Assembly (NCBI GenBank): GCA_016702705.1
Contig: JADJDM010000005.1
Location: 1 to 18,876 of the forward strand
Source: Bacteroidota bacterium
GTDB taxonomy: Bacteria; Bacteroidota; Bacteroidia; B-17B0; Aurantibacillaceae
Direction of reading: 5' to 3'
Length of the DNA stretch: 18,876 nt
The notes beneath the pieces are model-generated. The model did not search any database. It was not told where the DNA came from and saw only the letters and a program-made list of their open reading frames with translations. Shown here in pieces: positions 15,516 to 18,876 of the stretch (positions are counted from its first letter, which is position 1; every line of letters starts with the position of its first letter). A program made the position numbers and the translations under genes.

Positions 15516-18065
15516 TTATTGTACAGTAATTTTATGGGTTTCAACCTTTTCGTTTTCGTAAATTAATTTTAATGTAAATACTCCCTTGTTCGATTCTTCT
15601 AATTTAATTGGATAAATCTCCGACCCAACAATAACCTCCTGTTCATGAATTGTTTTTCCAATTATATCAACCACTTTAATCTTAACACGCTCTTCTTTTT
15701 CCAAAGTGAATTTAATATTGAACGAACCGCTATTTGGATTGGGAAATATGATAGACTTTGTATATTGTGCAATCAGGGATTTTAGTTTATGAATTTCCTT
15801 ATACATTGTATCTTTTTGCGCCGCCATTTGAACCTGAACTTGGTTTAAATACTCATTTAGTTGATTATCTTGCTTACTTGATGCGTTCTGAAGTGTTTTC
15901 TTAATTGACTTATTCTTTTGGGCCGTAAAATTCACTTGATGAGTTTGCGGAAGCTACTCCTACTCATCTGGTCGCTAACACCACTGCAATTATACGGATC
16001 AACATAAGCATGGAAATCGGAGCCGTTTTCAGCGGTAAAACCTGGTTGTAAATCAACTTGTTTTCCTGCTCTATAATCAGCTGCTCCAGTAGAATGAATC
16101 ACTGCATTGTTTGCTTCTATAAATTCAAAGGCTCCAATTGTTTTTTTATTTACTAAACTAAATTCTCCGTTTGAGTATGGCATATCACTAATCAACTCTC
16201 GTTCAGAATAATTATAAAACGGATAGAATTCCCTCACGTAATAGTACAAATTATGCAGCAACAAATAATCCAATCCAGCATATTCTCCCAAAAAACCAGA
16301 GCAAGTTTCTTTTTTCCATAATTTATCTGGTCTATCCAAAAAACATGAAGCCCCCCAATGATCTCCTGATGGGTAATTTGGATAAAAATTATAATTCCCC
16401 TCACATGGTGCGTTTTCTAAAATCTCTTCTACATCATTTTTTATCAGCCAGTGCCCTGAAAGTTGGTGGTGGAGATAAAAAGCCAAAAAGGATGGTAAAG
16501 TTTGATTTGTTTCGTGCAAAATATCACGTAAATAAATTCCAAAGTACTGTTCTGAACCAGAATTAAAACAATTTGATCCTCTTCACCAGGACTAGAAGAT
16601 ATACAATTATTAAAATAAAGAACATTGTTTCCAACAGAATTATATAGTAATTTAGCATCTGTATTATTAATTAAAATGTTTGGATGCAAGTATTGATTCA
16701 GGGTATTAATAACAGCATAAAAAGTGTTCAATAAAACCTCTAAACCATTTAAAATAAATTGGGTTGTTGCAATTATAGCATCCTGTAACCAATCTGGAAT
16801 CCAATTTGGAAGATTTTCATGCAATTCTGCTAGTTGTTGATTGGCATTATTTATGGCGTCATTAATTTGTTGATGAACTAAATTTATAGCGGCCTCAACT
16901 CCTAAATCCTTTACTGTAAATTGCTCAAAAAACATTATTACCACAGCCCGCCAATACATTAAAAAGCCTTGTTGATCGACTGATGGCCCACCTCCAGAAT
17001 TGGCTAATACTTGCCACGGAACAGTAGCAGCAGGTGAGGCTGAAAAAAGGTTCCTAAACTCATTGCTATTTGCGTGTGGATAAAATCCAATACCTGGAAC
17101 CTAGGCACCTGATACTATAGGTATATGCCAAAAAAGGCATATCTTGGATTATGCTTTATAAACGCTCCTAGATTATCTAATGGATAGGCGTAAACAAAAG
17201 CCTGTGCACCAATACTAACAGGCGCATCACCCGTGCTGGATTCCGAATTGTCCACGTTGGATCCAAACTTACATGTTTTATTAGACGACTTGCCACATTA
17301 ATCGCTTCACTCTTTAATTTAGTTTCACCACTTCCATACCCAAAACATTCGCCCCATCAGTTTCACTATCATCTACCAATCTTACTGTCAGTGTTAAACC
17401 CATAATCAAATAGTACAATTGATCCTGACTTTCTTCTTTTCCATGAATATTTCCATGAAATATCCATTCCTTATAATCACTTTCAGTACCTAAAATAGGC
17501 ATCTCATAGGACTTGTAAATCCCCTGTCAGTAGATGGTAATTGGTGAAAGAGGATTTGCACCTGCTTGATTATAATAATTAAAGTGTTTATAGTTCATGG
17601 CTACAAAACTTGGCGGGACATCATCTCTGATAAAAAAACCATTAAGATTTGGCTGCTGATTTAGCGGGTTAAAAATTTGCTCTGCAAAATAGTCTATCCT
17701 ATTAATAGCACTTATAGCACAAAATATTTCATGCTTAATTTCACTTACATCTTGGTTATTATTTTTTAACAAACGGTATTCAGTTGCTAAAACTGATAAA
17801 TAATCCCTTAAACGACCAGAAGCATCTCCAGCTTTCAATGCCTTAGATCTACCTTGGTCAAAAGGTATTACTTCATCAACATCCCTTTCATTAAATGGTA
17901 TGCTTAACCCATGATCACCAACCCCAATTTTAATAAAATCATTGTTTAGTCTAGTTTTATAGTACCAATATTTTTATGGTTATCAATCTCAACCTGAGAA
18001 AAGACAATACCAATATTCAGTAAAAATATAATCAAATAAATTTTTCTTAAGTATTTAGTTCTCAT
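15516..18065 (-). CDS. Large T9SS-secreted protein, type A sorting domain, frame-disrupted
   Basis: A protein of about 850 residues after correction. Parts in order: signal peptide (YLIIFLLNIGIVFS, cut near Gln24); a conserved N-terminal region with RDYLSVLATEYRLL, GYFIRDDV-like GFFIRDDVPPSF and LKSEAINVASRLIKHVSLDP, which looks all-helical; a middle region with GIGFYPHANSNEFRNLFSAS; then GEYAGLDYLLLHNLYYYVRE; then a short motif, QVDLQPGFTAENGSDFHAYV, of the '3-coathanger stack' type; a coiled-coil stalk near QLNEYLNQVQVQMAAQKDTM; and a C-terminal T9SS type A domain starting IIFPNPNSGSFNI. Breaks lie near 17965, 17340, 17245, 17125, 16580 and 15945, with an in-frame TGA at 17527-17529 and a TAG at 17101-17103. 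T9SS clients are exported and anchored or released at the surface. The helical domain may be an enzyme; I do not recognise which. Confidence 0.75.
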
Positions 18066-18584
18066 ATTTTTGTCTTTATTAAAGTCATTTTAAAATTTCC
18101 GCTATCTGTTTTCAATACAATATGGAAATCATTTTCATATAATTTAGTCACTTTCCAATACGCAACTGAACCACAATGATATTTTTCGAGAAATAAACCA
18201 GTATGCGTATAAACCATCTAAAGCATCTTGCCCACCTGTATTCCTTATCTGGTAAATAAGTATAATCATCAAAATTTCTATGTTGCGTGTTTCCCAGAAT
18301 GGCGAGACCTCAAAGGCATCACCATCGCTATAGTACTCACTATTTTTTGTCGACGTAAATAACCAAACAAAACATTATCAAGGTTAAATTTACTGCCGAT
18401 AGTTTTTTTGATTTAATTGATCATAAATACTATTTCCATTAAAAGTATAACTAGTAATTTTCCAGTTACCGTTTAGGCGTTCTTGAGGGGTAGCCTTTGA
18501 ATTTCAGGGTCTTCCCTCATATCTATGTTCCTCTACACCCAAAACAAAAACTCCCATAATACTTATGTATAATAAAACTTTCAT
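18062..18584 (-). CDS. Lipocalin-like lipoprotein, frame-disrupted
   Basis: About 173 residues after correction. MKVLLYISIMGVFVL leads to GC if one base is corrected near 18535, giving a lipobox. The body starts RLNGNWKITSYTFNGNSIYD, the typical opening of lipocalin-like domains (GNW then a strand), and continues with KFNLDNVLFGYL and NSEYYSDGDAFEVSPFWETR. It ends with a beta-strand pair, SVAYWKVTKLYENDFHIVLK then GNFKMTLIKTKI. At least five breaks occur. The stop overlaps the next start as ATGA, so translation of the T9SS cargo gene is probably coupled to it. The lipocalin call rests on a recalled pattern. Confidence 0.55.
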
Positions 18585-18876
18585 TAGCTTTTAATTTTGT
18601 TTTTTAACTCCAGCATTTTCTTCTCCAGTTTTTCTACCTTTACTAAGTTCAATTTCTTAAATGCAAATACAATTCTTCTATTTTTTCCATTTGCACCACT
18701 TGCAATGCGCCTAGTCCTTTGTCCTTTTCATCAATTTCTTTGCACTTGGTACGTTTTGGCAAATGCTTGTATTCAATAAACGTATTTTCCACTTCTTTTA
18801 AAGGTATAAAGTTTGTAATCCTTTGCAAAAACATAATCTGCCCACTGTGCACCTTTGTTGGTCACGCACAAAATTT
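18584..18876 (-). CDS. C-terminal end of a fibre-like secreted protein, partial
   Basis: Only the last ~95 codons are in the window; the gene continues past the right edge. Corrected, it reads WADYVFAKDYKLIPLKEVEN, then a KHLP-VPSAKEID-like stretch, GLGALQVVQMEKIEELYLHL and a helical Lys/Glu/Leu tail. That is the C-terminal module common at the end of long Bacteroidota surface proteins resembling tail-fibre proteins, where it probably forms a trimeric coiled coil. Breaks near 18808 and 18650, plus a compensating pair at about 18749-18763, disturb the frame. The stop overlaps the next start by one base (TAATG), making it the upstream gene of the minus-strand unit. Confidence 0.65.

Noticed and set aside
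16345..16566. Plus-strand open frame of 73 codons
   Set aside because: Antisense to the well-supported T9SS client; a shadow of that gene.
17123..17142. ATATGCC, six A, GGCATAT hairpin resembling a terminator
   Set aside because: It lies inside the coding sequence of the large T9SS client, where it encodes RYAFFGI, and the protein continues after it, so it is more likely a coincidence of codons.
14021..18876. Alternative genetic code with reassigned stops
   Set aside because: All three stop codons interrupt genes here, while intact genes in the window end normally with TAA, TAG and TGA-type stops and contain none inside.
18584..18876. Prophage tail-fibre gene
   Set aside because: The C-terminal module is shared by many Bacteroidota surface proteins, and no other phage gene (terminase, capsid, integrase) is seen in the window.

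Overview
The window is AT-rich DNA from a member of the Bacteroidota. The evidence is a type IX secretion (T9SS) sorting domain at the end of one exported protein, a PorW/SprE-like T9SS lipoprotein, several Bacteroidota-style promoter elements (TAnnTTTG), many lipoproteins with signal peptide plus Cys, and a bacterial GH3-family gene. Genus cannot be told from the sequence.

Layout. 1-607 (minus): start of a GNAT/hemolysin-type N-acyltransferase (GlsB/OlsB-like). 764-2857 (plus): aspartate-semialdehyde dehydrogenase (asd), LD-carboxypeptidase (ldcA) and a small antitoxin-like protein. 2889-4766: a PEGA-type lipoprotein plus a small helical protein (minus), divergent from an HTH regulator (plus) across a control region with a 12-bp direct repeat, then a further lipoprotein. 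4888-8560 (minus): tight four-gene run of M42 aminopeptidase, GH3-family enzyme, LysE-family exporter and DUF493 protein. 8632-10095 (plus): PAP2 phosphatase and a secreted beta-propeller protein. 10096-10318: convergent gap with two dispersed-repeat elements. 10319-11188 (minus): membrane-anchored M23 peptidase, divergent from 11327-13986 (plus), the PorW/SprE-like lipoprotein. 14021-18876 (minus): five closely packed genes for exported proteins: the end of a fibre-like protein, a lipocalin-like lipoprotein, a protein of about 850 residues with a T9SS C-terminal domain, and two unrecognised exported proteins.

How they may work together. PorW/SprE is part of the T9SS machinery and the large minus-strand protein is a likely T9SS client, so the right half is about protein export to the cell surface. 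In the four-gene run a peptidase, an acyl-adenylating (amino-acid conjugating) family and an amino-acid exporter family lie together, which suggests amino-acid or peptide-derivative handling; that is inference.

Quality warning. Many genes are broken by single-base indels, mostly in homopolymers, and the protein continues recognisably in another frame after each. There are about 4 in the first 11.6 kb and over 25 in the last 7.3 kb. I read these as uncorrected sequencing errors, not decay, and have annotated whole genes across the breaks.
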